DNA of 64,000 nucleotides from Cyclobacteriaceae bacterium (GCA_026989505.1 JALSJF010000068.1:24458-88457), one strand, 5' to 3'. Counted from the stretch's first letter, positions 39,369-49,072 are shown. Notes: a model not told the origin generated them from the sequence alone. Translations and numbers: made by a program.

Positions 39369-40271
39369 TCAACTAATAATTTTATTCCTAACTTCTTCAA
39401 CTGCCGCAGCAATTTTGTTTATGTCTTCATCGGTAATGTGCACCTCGCTGGTGCTGTTGCTGGTTATTTCCAGCACGCCATCCACTACTTTCGAGGTGGA
39501 TTCTTCGTATTTATAGGTGATATTAACATTTTCGTAAGCTTTTTCCAGCTTTTTTATATCGTTCAGCAGTTCGGCTATCTGCTTGTCGTGTTCACTGTAA
39601 ACCGTAAGCAGGAGAATGATGTTGTCCAGCACAATTTTTTGCTCACCAATACGCTCGCGGAGGTCTTCGTTTTGCATCTGGGTCAGCGCTACCTGGTTGG
39701 TAATGTGCAAGGCTTCTAACCAGCCACCGGTAAGCAGCAGCGAGCTCAGGCTGGCCTTGTTTTGTTCAACAAAGTGGTTGTTTATCCGGTCGAAATTCTG
39801 GTTGGTGATCATCAGCAGCGAATCCAGGTTGGCATTATTATCGGTCAACCTTTTCAGGCTCTCAAAATCAAAGAAATGGCCAATGTTCAGGTCATCGGAT
39901 AATTTATGCACTACCGACAGGTAATCGAGCCCGTCCTGTACCTGGCTGTACAGGTTGGTATAGCCCAGGTCGGTACCGTAAATGCCCAGGTTAAGGGCCT
40001 TTTTATTACTGGTCTGATAGTTTTCGTAATTGTCGGTACTGTTTAAGTAGCCGGCATTATAGGCGATACCCGCTTCCTGGATATGCGATGATAACTCCAG
40101 GGGCGAGGGGATGCTGGCCAGGATAGCCTCAATATTTTCCGCAGAAATTTCCGGCAGGCCGGGGTCTTCGGCAGCCAGGGAAGTTTCCACTTCGGCCATA
40201 TCAGGTTTTTTATTACCACCACATGCAACAAGTAACAAGCCAAGCAAAATGGTATAATAATAAGATTTCAT
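39369..40271 (-). CDS. Bacteroidota lipoprotein of unknown function
   Basis: A 300-residue lipoprotein: signal MKSYYYTILLGLLLVAC with lipobox LVAC then GGNKK. The mature part is mostly alpha-helical and acidic, with heptad-like segments (LIMITNQNFDR-type and LRERIGEQKIVLDNIILLL), and ends with VEEVRNKIIS. No known domain recognised. It precedes the 38897 gene and follows the TerB/ABC gene after about 70 bases, so it may belong to the same envelope-related transcript. Confidence 0.75.
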   Translation of the reverse strand: MKSYYYTILLGLLLVACGGNKKPDMAEVETSLAAEDPGLPEISAENIEAILASIPSPLELSSHIQEAGIAYNAGYLNSTDNYENYQTSNKKALNLGIYGTDLGYTNLYSQVQDGLDYLSVVHKLSDDLNIGHFFDFESLKRLTDNNANLDSLLMITNQNFDRINNHFVEQNKASLSSLLLTGGWLEALHITNQVALTQMQNEDLRERIGEQKIVLDNIILLLTVYSEHDKQIAELLNDIKKLEKAYENVNITYKYEESTSKVVDGVLEITSNSTSEVHITDEDINKIAAAVEEVRNKIIS

Positions 40272-40342
40272 AATGTTTTTATTAGATGAGCAAATGTATA
40301 AAATAATTTTCTTCTTCGGATAATTCTTTGGTATTGATATTC

Positions 40343-43300
40343 TTAACGTTTAAACCACCTTCTTGCCACTATTTTCTCGAAGATGTCGAAATAAAGTGTA
40401 AGATAAAGAATAAATGTCATAGACCAAATCACCCCCATATTAAACCAGAAAGTGTCAAACTTTATCCCCAGGAAATACTTCTGCGGGGCATACATGTGGG
40501 TGCGGTAATTCAACGGGTTGGCGGGTTTGGCCGGCTCAAAATAAATCAGGTCAATTTTTCTGATAAAACGGTTGCCGATTTCAATAATACGGTTTCTGGT
40601 GTTAGTGTTGCGCACCAGGGTTTCCAGGTTTTCATTGAAGTACAGTTTTTTAAACCGGGCGGCATCGTATTCATACTGGTCGGAAGACTCCAGGAAGGCA
40701 ATTATTTTATCTATTTTGGTTTGTGCCGCTGTGGCCTCCTTTATATAATGGGCTTCGGCATCTTTCAGGTAGGTATGTAAAACCAGCAGGGTGCGGGGCG
40801 AGATGGCCTCCCGTGCCAGCAGGGTATCCAGGTGTACCCCGGCAAGCCCGCCCTTAAACGGCTCCTGCTGCAATTCATTTTTGATGGTCAGCAGGGCATC
40901 GTCAACATTCCTGCTGATTTCCGCATCTTTATAGATAAAATTATTGGCCACAAAATTTACCTTCTGCCGCAGTTCTTTCGTCCAGTAGGCCGATTTATAA
41001 TTGGCATTATGCTTGCGGCTGTCGGCTGCAAACAGGGGGTATTCGTAGGGGTTGTTCTTGTACATATCCACGGCCAGGGCTTCCAGGGCCCAGCGCGAAG
41101 CCATAATATCACCGGCCAGGGGGACGGTACCTTTGGCAACAATATTGTCGTTCAGCTTATCAAAACTAAACAGCAGGCCCGAGAGGATCATCTGCGGAAT
41201 GAGGATAATGGGGATGATAATATACACGGTAATGGCCGATTTAAAGGCGGAGCTGATATTTAATCCCAGGATATTGGCAAACGTAGCGGTGCTGAAAAGT
41301 ATCAGCCAGAAGGTCCAGGTCATCTGTTTGATTTCGAGGATGGCATTGCCGATAACCACAAAGGTGATGATCTGAAAGGCCGACAGGCTAAACAGGATAG
41401 CCACCTTGGATAACAGGTAGCTGGTCTTGCTGAGGTGCAGGAATTGCTCCCGGGCGCGTAGCTTGCGGTCTTTAATTATTTCTTCGGCACTCACCGACAT
41501 ACCAAGGAAAAGGGCCACAATAATGCTCATCAGCAGGTAGGCCGGAATGTTATCGTTGTAAAGGAAAACATATTCGCCCCCGGGGCTGTTTTTGTATTTG
41601 ATGACAAACGCCAGGATCAGGGCCAGCACCGGGGCTTCCAGGAAGTTAACCAGCATATACTGTTTATCGGCAATTTTCGACAGCACGTCACGCTGGAGAA
41701 AGATGGAAAACTGTTTCAGCCGTGGGGGTATCCGGAAAGCATTGGCCGGGGGCTTCTTTACTTCCTCTACCACAGGCGGGGTTAGCTTCTGGTTATAATA
41801 TTCGTACCATTTTTCCGGGGTAATCTTACGCTTGTCTGAGAAATTACCGAATTCGTCAACTACCTTGGCTTCAATGATATCGAAAATTTGCTCGGGGTTT
41901 ACATTGCCGCAGGCCTCGCAGATAGCTTTGCTGTGGTCGAGTTGCTGGCTGATATTTTTAAAGTAAGAGATGGCCTCAATAGGGTTGCCGTAAAAAATAG
42001 GATACCCTCCGGTATCCATAATAATTACCTTGTCAAACATCTTGTAGATGTCTGAAGACGGCTGGTGGATAACCACAAACACCAGTTTGCCCAGCAAGGT
42101 GAGTTCTTTGAGCAGGTCGATAACATTTTCCGAATCCCGGGATGACAGCCCTGAGGTAGGCTCATCAACAAACAGCACCGGGGGCTGGCGGGTTAGCTCC
42201 AGGGCAATATTCAGGCGTTTGCGCTGGCCGCCACTAATGGTCTGGGCCATTACATTGCCTACCTTCAGGTCTTTGGTGTGTTCCAGCCCCAGGTTTTTCA
42301 GGCTTTTATCAATAATGCGGTCAATTTCTTCATCGGTTTTGTCGGAAACGCTCAGGCGGGCATTGAAAAACATATTCTGATAAACCGTCAGCTCTTCAAA
42401 AAGGATATCGTCTTGCGGCACATAGCCAATGGAGCCTTCCGTATGCTTGTCGAGCACGGCAATATTGGTGCCATTGAGTTTTACCGAGCCGCTGTTGGGC
42501 GGCAGGATGCCTGCCAGCAATTTCAGCAAGGTGGTTTTGCCCGAGCCGCTGGCGCCCATGATGCCGATAAGCTGCCCCTCCGATTCCTGGATGTTGATTT
42601 TCTTAACCCCGTTATCGGATTTGGGGAAGCGGAACTCAAGGTTGGTGGCGACAAAGGAAATTTTATCTTTTACCCGCGTGCGGCTGAAACGGGAAATGAT
42701 ATCACTAAAATAAATTGTCTGGCCACGGGGGAGCTTGATGATACTGCCCACCGAAAACAGGTAAGATTTCCGCGGCACGATGGTCATGCCGTTGAGGGTA
42801 AGGTCTTCTTCCCCTTCGTATTTTACAAAATACAGGTCGGTTGCCTGTTCATAGATAAACGTAAGCTGGCCGGAGATGGCCAGCTCCAGGAACAGGGCAT
42901 CGGTCCGTTCCCTGATCTGGTGGCCGGCAATCAGGGCATTATTATGGTTGAAGGCCTGCAGGGCTTCCCCGGTAACAAACTGGCGGAGCAAATTTACCGT
43001 TTTATCGGGGATGTTAAACACAGCCGTTACCGTGTTCAGCACGGTTAGTTCGTGCTCCGTCAGATGGTCATCCGAGTTGATCAGTGCAATAGATTCAATT
43101 ATGGCAATTACTTTCTGCCTTTGCGTCAGGGTCTGGTTAATTTTTTTGCTGACTTTCAGCGCCTGCAGGGAGTCCTCCAGGGTAGTGGTGCCGGTTTTTT
43201 TCTGCTGGCCGTAACCGGAGTAGGTATCGTACATGGCTATGTACTTGTCGATATCATTATGGCCAAGCTGCTGGCGGAAAAAGGCCAGCACATACTCGCG

Positions 43301-43381
43301 CTCGCCTTCGGTTACCCCGCCATCCTGCTTACTGATTACGGCAAACAGCCTGATTAACGCTATTAATATCTCTTCACTCAT
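40343..43381 (-). CDS. TerB-like / ABC transporter fusion protein (ABCG-type half transporter with extra domains)
   Basis: A 1,012-residue membrane protein. Residues 1-130 look like a TerB-type helical domain (LIALIRLFAVISKQDGGVTE, then INSDDHLTEHELTVLNTV). Residues 170-235 have a compact beta segment of FHA-like character. The ABC ATPase has Walker A GASGSGKTTLLKLLAG near 276, signature TISGGQRKRLNIALELT near 370, and Walker B PVLFVDEPTSGLSSRDS just after. The C-terminal 430 residues hold about six helices plus a long soluble loop, as in ABC-2/ABCG half transporters. The ATPase-before-membrane order is the ABCG one. Substrate unknown. The cytidine deaminase gene is 10 bases upstream. Confidence 0.85.
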   Translation of the reverse strand: MSEEILIALIRLFAVISKQDGGVTEGEREYVLAFFRQQLGHNDIDKYIAMYDTYSGYGQQKKTGTTTLEDSLQALKVSKKINQTLTQRQKVIAIIESIALINSDDHLTEHELTVLNTVTAVFNIPDKTVNLLRQFVTGEALQAFNHNNALIAGHQIRERTDALFLELAISGQLTFIYEQATDLYFVKYEGEEDLTLNGMTIVPRKSYLFSVGSIIKLPRGQTIYFSDIISRFSRTRVKDKISFVATNLEFRFPKSDNGVKKINIQESEGQLIGIMGASGSGKTTLLKLLAGILPPNSGSVKLNGTNIAVLDKHTEGSIGYVPQDDILFEELTVYQNMFFNARLSVSDKTDEEIDRIIDKSLKNLGLEHTKDLKVGNVMAQTISGGQRKRLNIALELTRQPPVLFVDEPTSGLSSRDSENVIDLLKELTLLGKLVFVVIHQPSSDIYKMFDKVIIMDTGGYPIFYGNPIEAISYFKNISQQLDHSKAICEACGNVNPEQIFDIIEAKVVDEFGNFSDKRKITPEKWYEYYNQKLTPPVVEEVKKPPANAFRIPPRLKQFSIFLQRDVLSKIADKQYMLVNFLEAPVLALILAFVIKYKNSPGGEYVFLYNDNIPAYLLMSIIVALFLGMSVSAEEIIKDRKLRAREQFLHLSKTSYLLSKVAILFSLSAFQIITFVVIGNAILEIKQMTWTFWLILFSTATFANILGLNISSAFKSAITVYIIIPIILIPQMILSGLLFSFDKLNDNIVAKGTVPLAGDIMASRWALEALAVDMYKNNPYEYPLFAADSRKHNANYKSAYWTKELRQKVNFVANNFIYKDAEISRNVDDALLTIKNELQQEPFKGGLAGVHLDTLLAREAISPRTLLVLHTYLKDAEAHYIKEATAAQTKIDKIIAFLESSDQYEYDAARFKKLYFNENLETLVRNTNTRNRIIEIGNRFIRKIDLIYFEPAKPANPLNYRTHMYAPQKYFLGIKFDTFWFNMGVIWSMTFILYLTLYFDIFEKIVARRWFKR

Positions 43382-43391
43382 TCATCAGCCC

Positions 43392-43847
43392 TTATAAATG
43401 GAAATGAAACGGCAGCAAAGCCCGTGCACTGGCCGCGATAACGTAGGATGAATCATGATAAAAGATGACTTCAAAAGGGCTTTTCTGTTTTAACTCATAC
43501 TCCAGCATTACCTGCCGGCAGGCACCACACGGGGCCCCGGTTGCCAGCGGTTCGGCATGATGGTGCCGGGCAAACACAGCTAATTTAACAATATTATCGG
43601 ATATCCCCTGCGAGCCGTAGGCAAACAAGGCCGCCCTTTCGGCACAAATGCCTGAGGGGTACGCCATGTTTTCCTGGTTGCTGCCGGTAATCAGGGTGCC
43701 GTTTTGCAATAATAACGCGGCCCCCACGGCAAATTTTGAATAGGGGGAGTAGGACGTGTCGATTGCCCGGATAGCGGCTGCCACCACAGTTTTTTGTGCC
43801 TCATCCAACCCTGCCGGGGCACATACCCTGAATCCATCCATACGCAA
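43392..43847 (-). CDS. cdd: cytidine deaminase
   Basis: Zinc enzyme deaminating cytidine or deoxycytidine to uridine for pyrimidine salvage. In 151 aa it shows SPYSKFAVGAALLLQNG near residue 37, the zinc/catalytic motif SGICAERAALFAYG near 67 (Cys-Ala-Glu form), and PCGACRQVMLEY near 102 with the other two zinc cysteines. The length corresponds to the homotetrameric short form. It ends 10 bases before the TerB/ABC gene starts. Confidence 0.95.
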   Translation of the reverse strand: MRMDGFRVCAPAGLDEAQKTVVAAAIRAIDTSYSPYSKFAVGAALLLQNGTLITGSNQENMAYPSGICAERAALFAYGSQGISDNIVKLAVFARHHHAEPLATGAPCGACRQVMLEYELKQKSPFEVIFYHDSSYVIAASARALLPFHFHL

Positions 43848-43893
43848 GCTTATTTTACCCGAAAGATATGCAAATATTATTTCTTCATTATTG

Positions 43894-43924
43894 TTTGCGG
43901 TGAGTAATTCTTCAACTTAATTTG
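43894..43924 (+). promoter_or_regulatory. candidate promoter of the saccharopine dehydrogenase-like gene
   Basis: TTTG (43894-43897), 19 bases, then TTAATTTG (43917-43924): the right spacing and one mismatch to TAnnTTTG, 19 bases before the ATG. Confidence 0.45.
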
Positions 43925-43943
43925 AGGTAGATTAATTCTCTGC

Positions 43944-45293
43944 ATGAAAAACATTCTCTTATTCGGGGCCGGGCGTTCGGCTTCTACCCTTATCGATTAC
44001 CTGCTCAACCTCTGCAAAAAGAAGTCGTGGACACTGGCCATTGGCGATGTTGACCCGCAGATAGCGGCCCAAAAAGGCAACGGCATTGCCCGCACCTTTA
44101 AGTTTGATGTGAAGGATGAGGAGCACCTGCTGAGCGAAATTGGTAAGTCAGACCTGGTGATCAGTATGCTGCCGGCCCGCTTCCATCAACGGGTGGCCAA
44201 TGCCTGTTTGCAACAGGGCAAACATTTGGTTACGGCCTCGTATGTAACCCCCGAAATGCGGGCGATTGACGAACAGGTAAAAGCCAAAGGGCTGGTATTT
44301 TTAAATGAGTGTGGCCTTGACCCCGGTATTGACCACATGTCGGCTATGCGGGTAATAGACCAGATCAGGGCCAATAATTATAAACTGATTGGCTTTGAAT
44401 CGTTTACCGGGGGCTTGCTGGCCCCCAATACCAACGATAACCCCTGGCAGTACAAGTTTACCTGGAACCCCCGCAATGTGGTGATGGCCGGCCAGGGCTA
44501 TGTAAAGTTTATCCAGCAGGGCAAATACAAGTACATCCCTTACCAGCGGCTGTTCAGGCGTACCGAAATCGTGTACATCCCCGGCTATGGGTATTTCGAA
44601 GGCTATGCCAACCGCGATTCGTTAAAGTATCTTGATGTGTATAACCTGCGGGGCATAAAAACCCTTTACCGGGGTACGTTCAGGCGCCCCGGTTTTTGCA
44701 AAGCCTGGGATGTGTTTGTACAACTGGGGGCTACGGACGACAGCTATAAAATGGAGAATGTGGGTGCGATGACCCACCGCGAGTTTACCAATTCGTTTCT
44801 GTTTTACAACCCCAACGATTCGGTAGAACTGAAGCTGGCCCATTACCTTAACCTGGAGATGGAGTCGGAAGTAATGCACAAAATAAAATGGCTGGGTATG
44901 TTTTCGCATGAGCCGGTGGGCCTGGAGGAGGGCACCCCGGCCCAGATACTGGAGCATATCCTGAAGAAGAAATGGACCCTCACCGAGGAGGATAACGATA
45001 TGATTGTGATGTGGCACAAGTTTAATTATATTGATGACCGGGGGGTAGAGCAGGAAGAGCATGCTACCATGGTGTCTATTGGCGAAGACCCGGTGAACAC
45101 GGCCATGTCAAAATCGGTGGGCCTGCCCTTGGGTATTGCCACCAAACTTATCCTGGAAGGTAAGATAACCACCCCGGGCGTGCAGATACCCATTTACAAG
45201 GAAATCTACCAGCCCATCCTGGATGAGTTGAAGGCGTTTGGTTTTGATTTTATCGAAGAAAAGGTTACCCCGGAAACGGTTAAGGAAGGTTAA
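43944..45293 (+). CDS. saccharopine dehydrogenase family protein
   Basis: A 449-residue NAD(P)-dependent oxidoreductase. The Rossmann motif NILLFGAGRSASTLIDYLL is at the N-terminus, followed by LVISMLPARFHQRVANACLQ near residue 72, VTASYVTPEMRAIDEQVKAK near 95 and FLNECGLDPGIDHMSAMRVI near 118, all of which match the LYS9-like saccharopine dehydrogenase family. In Bacteroidota it may act in lysine catabolism (saccharopine to glutamate and aminoadipate semialdehyde), but related members have other roles. No lysine gene lies beside it. Confidence 0.92.
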   Translation: MKNILLFGAGRSASTLIDYLLNLCKKKSWTLAIGDVDPQIAAQKGNGIARTFKFDVKDEEHLLSEIGKSDLVISMLPARFHQRVANACLQQGKHLVTASYVTPEMRAIDEQVKAKGLVFLNECGLDPGIDHMSAMRVIDQIRANNYKLIGFESFTGGLLAPNTNDNPWQYKFTWNPRNVVMAGQGYVKFIQQGKYKYIPYQRLFRRTEIVYIPGYGYFEGYANRDSLKYLDVYNLRGIKTLYRGTFRRPGFCKAWDVFVQLGATDDSYKMENVGAMTHREFTNSFLFYNPNDSVELKLAHYLNLEMESEVMHKIKWLGMFSHEPVGLEEGTPAQILEHILKKKWTLTEEDNDMIVMWHKFNYIDDRGVEQEEHATMVSIGEDPVNTAMSKSVGLPLGIATKLILEGKITTPGVQIPIYKEIYQPILDELKAFGFDFIEEKVTPETVKEG

Positions 45294-45324
45294 CCCGCGG
45301 CCTCGGGGCCTTCAGCCCTGTGGG

Positions 45325-45348
45325 CGAAAAATGCTTAGGCATTTTTCG
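45325..45348. terminator. bidirectional hairpin terminator
   Basis: CGAAAAATGC and GCATTTTTCG form a perfect 10-bp stem with a TTAG loop. The A/T runs inside the stem would work in both directions, and it sits exactly between two convergent genes. Confidence 0.7.
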
Positions 45349-45350
45349 GG

Positions 45351-45818
45351 CTAACTATTGCGGATAAACCCTTCATCTGCCTTGAGGTTATTACCTTCAG
45401 CGGCTTCTACGGCCAGTTGGTCGCAGCGTTCATTTTCGGCATGGCCGGCATGGCCTTTTACCCAATGAAAGCTCAGGTCAAACCTTTCCTGCAAAGGCAG
45501 GAGCCGTTGCCAGAGGTCAATATTTTTCTTTTTTTTGAACCCCGTTTTTACCCACTTGCGCAACCAGCCTTTGTTAATGGCATCCACCACATATTTTGAA
45601 TCGGAATAAATGGCCACCGGGTGCTCGTTGGTCTTCAGCGCTTCCAGCCCTTTGATTACCGCCAGCAGTTCCATCCGGTTATTGGTGGTTTCTTTAAACC
45701 CCTCACTTAACTCCCGGTAGTGGTTACCGAATTTGAGCACCACCCCGTAGCCCCCGGGGCCGGGGTTGCCTTTGGCTGCGCCATCGGTGTAAAGTTTAAT
45801 TGTTTGTTTAGCTGCCAA
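45351..45818 (-). CDS. rnhA: ribonuclease HI
   Basis: Degrades the RNA strand of RNA-DNA hybrids. The four acidic catalytic residues are visible in 155 aa: Asp in LYTDGAAKGNPGPGGYG, Glu in NNRMELLAVIKGL, Asp in IYSDSKYVVDAI, and Asp in NERCDQLAVEAA, with HWVKGHAGH giving the flexible His loop. The basic protrusion (KWVKTGFKKKKNIDLW) is present, so it is the E. coli-like type. Its start overlaps the end of the marC gene by 11 bases. Confidence 0.97.
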   Translation of the reverse strand: MAAKQTIKLYTDGAAKGNPGPGGYGVVLKFGNHYRELSEGFKETTNNRMELLAVIKGLEALKTNEHPVAIYSDSKYVVDAINKGWLRKWVKTGFKKKKNIDLWQRLLPLQERFDLSFHWVKGHAGHAENERCDQLAVEAAEGNNLKADEGFIRNS

Positions 45819-46380
45819 GGTTGTCGGTAAAAAGTTTTACGGCAATAGAAAGCACAATGATACCGAATACCCTGCGTAGTACGCTGAAGCCTGAAGGGCC
45901 GATTTTCTTTTCTAACCAGCCGGCTGCTTTCAATGCCAGATAAACGAAGGCCAGGTTAACCACAATGCCGGCCATTATACTGCCGGCTTCGTAAACGGCC
46001 CGCAGGGAGATGATGGTAGTTAAGGTGCCGGCCCCGGCAATCAACGGAAAGGCAATGGGCACGATGGAGGCCCCGCCCGATTCAGTGGAGTCGTGGTGGA
46101 AAAGGGTAATGCCCAGGATCATTTCCAGGGAAATAATGAACATGATGATGGCCCCGGCCACGGCAAATGATTGCACATCAATACCAAAAAGCCCTAATAT
46201 CGACTCACCGAGAAAAAGAAAACTAACCATTAACACCCCGGCTACAATGGTGGCCTTGCCGGAGTGGATTTTGCCGGCTTTCTTACGTAAATCCACAATA
46301 ACCGGCACATTACCGATAACATCAATTACCGAAAACAGGATCAGGGTTACGGAAGCGATTTCTTTGAAACTAAACGACAT
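45808..46380 (-). CDS. MarC family integral membrane protein
   Basis: A six-helix inner-membrane protein of about 190 aa, family MarC/UPF0056, whose function is unknown; the old link to multiple antibiotic resistance was not confirmed. Typical segments are DVIGNVPVIVDLRKKAGKIH near residue 22 and the central IVPIAFPLIAGAGTLTTIIS near 100. The frame is open to 46407, but MSFSFKEIASVTLILFSVID is the natural start. Overlaps rnhA. Confidence 0.88.
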   Translation of the reverse strand: MSFSFKEIASVTLILFSVIDVIGNVPVIVDLRKKAGKIHSGKATIVAGVLMVSFLFLGESILGLFGIDVQSFAVAGAIIMFIISLEMILGITLFHHDSTESGGASIVPIAFPLIAGAGTLTTIISLRAVYEAGSIMAGIVVNLAFVYLALKAAGWLEKKIGPSGFSVLRRVFGIIVLSIAVKLFTDNLGS

Positions 46381-46434
46381 AGCGGTCTTGGTTAAATTTT
46401 TGCGCAAAACTAAGTAAACCCGGTTAACCGGCCC

Positions 46435-46860
46435 CTATTTTAGCGAATTTAAAAAGTATTCGATGGCCAGCCGGTAACTGTCCAGCCCCAGGCCGGAGAT
46501 AATGCCTACACATTTGCCCGACAACAGGTTTTGATGACGGTAGGTTTCGCGGGCATAGATATTGCTGATATGGACTTCAACCACCGGGGTGGTTATGGCC
46601 CCTATGGCATCGCCAATGCCAATAGACGTGTGGGTATAGGCCCCGGCATTGAGGATGATACCGTTGGCCGCAAAGCCCCATTTTTGCAAATCGGTAATTA
46701 TTTCCCCCTCAATATTCGACTGAAAGCAGGTTAAGGCTACTTCCGGGAAACGCGCCCGCAAAGCTTCCAGAAAGCTGTCAAACGATTGGTCGCCATACAC
46801 TTCCGGCTCCCGCTTGCCCAGCAGGTTGAGGTTGGGCCCGTTGATAATGTGTATCTTCAT
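46435..46860 (-). CDS. aroQ: 3-dehydroquinate dehydratase, type II
   Basis: Dehydrates 3-dehydroquinate to 3-dehydroshikimate in the shikimate pathway. The 141-aa chain has the type II signatures: HIINGPNLNLLGKREPEVYG at the N-terminus with the catalytic Tyr, FQSNIEGEIITDLQ near residue 45, LNAGAYTHTSIGIGDAI near 70 and VEVHISNIYARETYRHQ near 95. It is divergent from xerD across 123 bases. Confidence 0.97.
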   Translation of the reverse strand: MKIHIINGPNLNLLGKREPEVYGDQSFDSFLEALRARFPEVALTCFQSNIEGEIITDLQKWGFAANGIILNAGAYTHTSIGIGDAIGAITTPVVEVHISNIYARETYRHQNLLSGKCVGIISGLGLDSYRLAIEYFLNSLK

Positions 46861-46983
46861 CGCTAATCAAAAGTACCGGATAATGGCTGAGTTACCAACA
46901 AACAAATGGTTAAATACCGGGCAAACCTCCGCAAATATCTGATAAATGCTGTATTTTGGCTTTGACTAAATGAGCGCCAGGTA

Positions 46984-47883
46984 ATGCAGTGGGATGCTGA
47001 AATCCGTGATTTTAAAAACTATTTAAAGCTCGAAAGGGGCTTGTCCGACAACTCTATCGAGGCCTACCTGCGCGATGTCGGCAAACTAAAGGCCTATGGC
47101 GAAATGCCCGGCATTGAAATTGGCGTGGCGGAGGTAACCCCGCATACCCTCACCTCTTTTCTAACTACCATCGGCCAACTGGGGCTGTCGGCCCATTCGC
47201 AGGCCCGGATCATCAGCGGCATCAAGGCTTTTTATAAGTTCCTGGTGCTGGAAAAACGCCTGCCCCACGACCCGGCAGCCCTGATTGATGCCCCCCGGCT
47301 GGGCCGTAAGTTGCCCGATACCCTGGAGGTGCATGAAATTGATGCCCTGCTGGCAGCCATCGACCACGCGAAACCCGAAGGTGCCCGTAACCGGGCGATC
47401 CTGGAAGTACTCTATAGTTGCGGTTTGCGGGTGTCGGAACTCACTCACCTTAACTTGAGCAACTTGTTTCTGGAGGCCGGTTTTTTGCGGGTGGTGGGCA
47501 AAGGCAATAAGGAGCGGCTGGTGCCCATAGGCGCTGAGGCTATCAAGTACCTGAATATTTACTTAACGGAATGGCGGGTACACCAACCGTGTAAAAAAGG
47601 GGAGGAAGACATTGTTTTCCTTAACCGCAGGGGCAGCCGGCTTACCCGGGTGATGATCTTTACCATTATTAAAAACCTGGCCGCCCGGGCCGGGATAAAG
47701 AAAAAAGTAAGCCCGCATACTTTTCGCCATTCTTTTGCCACCCACCTGATTGAGGGCGGGGCCGACCTGCGGGCCGTACAGGAAATGCTGGGGCATGAAT
47801 CAATTACCACTACCGAAATTTACACCCACCTCGACAAAGGCTACCTGAAGCAGGTTATCCAGGAGTTTCATCCGCGGAGCTGA
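46984..47883 (+). CDS. xerD: site-specific tyrosine recombinase (XerD/XerC)
   Basis: Resolves chromosome dimers at dif together with FtsK, which is encoded 1.2 kb downstream. The N-terminal SAM-like core-binding domain (residues 1-95) begins IRDFKNYLKLERGLSDNSIE. The catalytic domain has the Arg in YSCGLRVSELTHLNLS near residue 148, the KGNKER lysine near 175, HTFRHSFATHLIEGGADLRA near 243 (HxxR), LGHESITTTEIYTHLD near 265 with the nucleophilic Tyr. Length 299 aa is standard. It could be the single Xer of this organism or one of a pair. Confidence 0.95.
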   Translation: MQWDAEIRDFKNYLKLERGLSDNSIEAYLRDVGKLKAYGEMPGIEIGVAEVTPHTLTSFLTTIGQLGLSAHSQARIISGIKAFYKFLVLEKRLPHDPAALIDAPRLGRKLPDTLEVHEIDALLAAIDHAKPEGARNRAILEVLYSCGLRVSELTHLNLSNLFLEAGFLRVVGKGNKERLVPIGAEAIKYLNIYLTEWRVHQPCKKGEEDIVFLNRRGSRLTRVMIFTIIKNLAARAGIKKKVSPHTFRHSFATHLIEGGADLRAVQEMLGHESITTTEIYTHLDKGYLKQVIQEFHPRS

Positions 47884-47936
47884 TGGCCGCCAGGCAAAAT
47901 TTTCTGCGCACGCCCACGGCTGGATATAGTTTGCCC

Positions 47937-47944
47937 TATATTTG
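47937..47944 (+). promoter_or_regulatory. candidate -7 element upstream of pyrD
   Basis: TATATTTG exactly matches TAnnTTTG and lies 18 bases before the TTG start of pyrD. The -33 box is not evident, and the short leader would leave little room for a ribosome site. Confidence 0.4.
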
Positions 47945-47962
47945 CACAAACCTTAATTTACC

Positions 47963-49000
47963 TTGTACACGTACCTGATCCGGCCGTTACTGTTCCTTTT
48001 CGATCCCGAGAAAGTCCACCATTTTACGGTAAAATTCCTGCATGTTATCCATCAGGTCCCGGGTATTCCCGGCCTGCTACGGGGCTTGTTTACGGTAAAC
48101 GACAAGCGGTTGCAACGCCAATTCCTGGGCCTTACGTTTGCCAACCCGGTAGGCCTGGCCGCGGGGTTTGACAAAGATGCCCAAATGGTTGATTTGCTGG
48201 CACCCTTTGGCTTCGGCTTTATCGAAATCGGTACCCTCACCCCCCAACCGCAGGCAGGCAACCCCCGGCCCCGGTTGTTCCGCCTGCCCGGGGACCAGGC
48301 ACTGGTTAACCGCATGGGTTTTAATAACGATGGCGTTGAGGCGGCTGTGCAGAGGTTACGCCAGCGGCAGGCAACGGTGCTGGTGGGGGGCAATATTGGC
48401 AAAAACAAGGCCACGGATAATGACCTCGCCATCAGCGATTATGAATATTGCTTCGAGGCTTTGTTTGCGGTGGTTGATTATTTTGTGGTTAACGTTAGCT
48501 CACCCAACACGCCAAACTTACGGGCCTTGCAGGACAAGGAGCCGTTGTTTAACCTGCTTACCCGTTTGCAGGCGCGTAACCGGCAAAAACCAGCCCGTAA
48601 ACCTATTTTACTCAAAATAGCCCCCGATCTGTCCGACAGCCAGTTGCAGGAAATCATCGGCATTGTACAGGAAACCAAAATAGACGGCATTATTGCTACC
48701 AACACCACCATTGAGCGCCAGGGGTTGACTACTTCACCCCAAAAACTGGCCGCTATCGGGGCCGGTGGCCTCAGTGGCAAGCCGCTGGCCGACCGGGCTA
48801 CCGCAGTCATCCGGTTTTTGCGCCAGGGGCTGGGGCCGGAGGCAGTAATTATTGGCGTAGGCGGTATAATGACCCCGGAAGAGGCCCTGGCAAAGCTGCG
48901 GGCCGGGGCAAATCTTATCCAGATTTTCACCGGATTTATCTATAATGGGCCTTCCTTTGTAAAAAATATCAATAAGGCAATTCTAAATGCAGGCCTGTAA
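47963..49000 (+). CDS. pyrD: dihydroorotate dehydrogenase (quinone), class 2
   Basis: Oxidises dihydroorotate to orotate in UMP synthesis, passing electrons to quinone; FMN-bound and membrane-associated. The N-terminal amphipathic helix ([20 protein letters not shown]) marks class 2. Others: [20 protein letters not shown] near residue 60, [10 protein letters not shown] near 115, the catalytic-Ser region [17 protein letters not shown] near 175, and [20 protein letters not shown] near 295. The start must be the TTG at 47963, since a stop is three codons upstream and no ATG precedes the conserved N-terminus. pyrF is 3 kb downstream. Confidence 0.95.
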   Translation: MYTYLIRPLLFLFDPEKVHHFTVKFLHVIHQVPGIPGLLRGLFTVNDKRLQRQFLGLTFANPVGLAAGFDKDAQMVDLLAPFGFGFIEIGTLTPQPQAGNPRPRLFRLPGDQALVNRMGFNNDGVEAAVQRLRQRQATVLVGGNIGKNKATDNDLAISDYEYCFEALFAVVDYFVVNVSSPNTPNLRALQDKEPLFNLLTRLQARNRQKPARKPILLKIAPDLSDSQLQEIIGIVQETKIDGIIATNTTIERQGLTTSPQKLAAIGAGGLSGKPLADRATAVIRFLRQGLGPEAVIIGVGGIMTPEEALAKLRAGANLIQIFTGFIYNGPSFVKNINKAILNAGL

Positions 49001-49072
49001 AGTTGTTTATATGTATAGCTTAATGTTATTTTAGCCTTTACTGAGGTACCGCTGCGGAGACAATTGAACTAA

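Noticed and set aside
42278..43048. 256-residue plus-strand frame opposite the TerB/ABC gene
   Set aside because: Antisense to a gene with intact Walker A, signature and Walker B motifs; no independent support.
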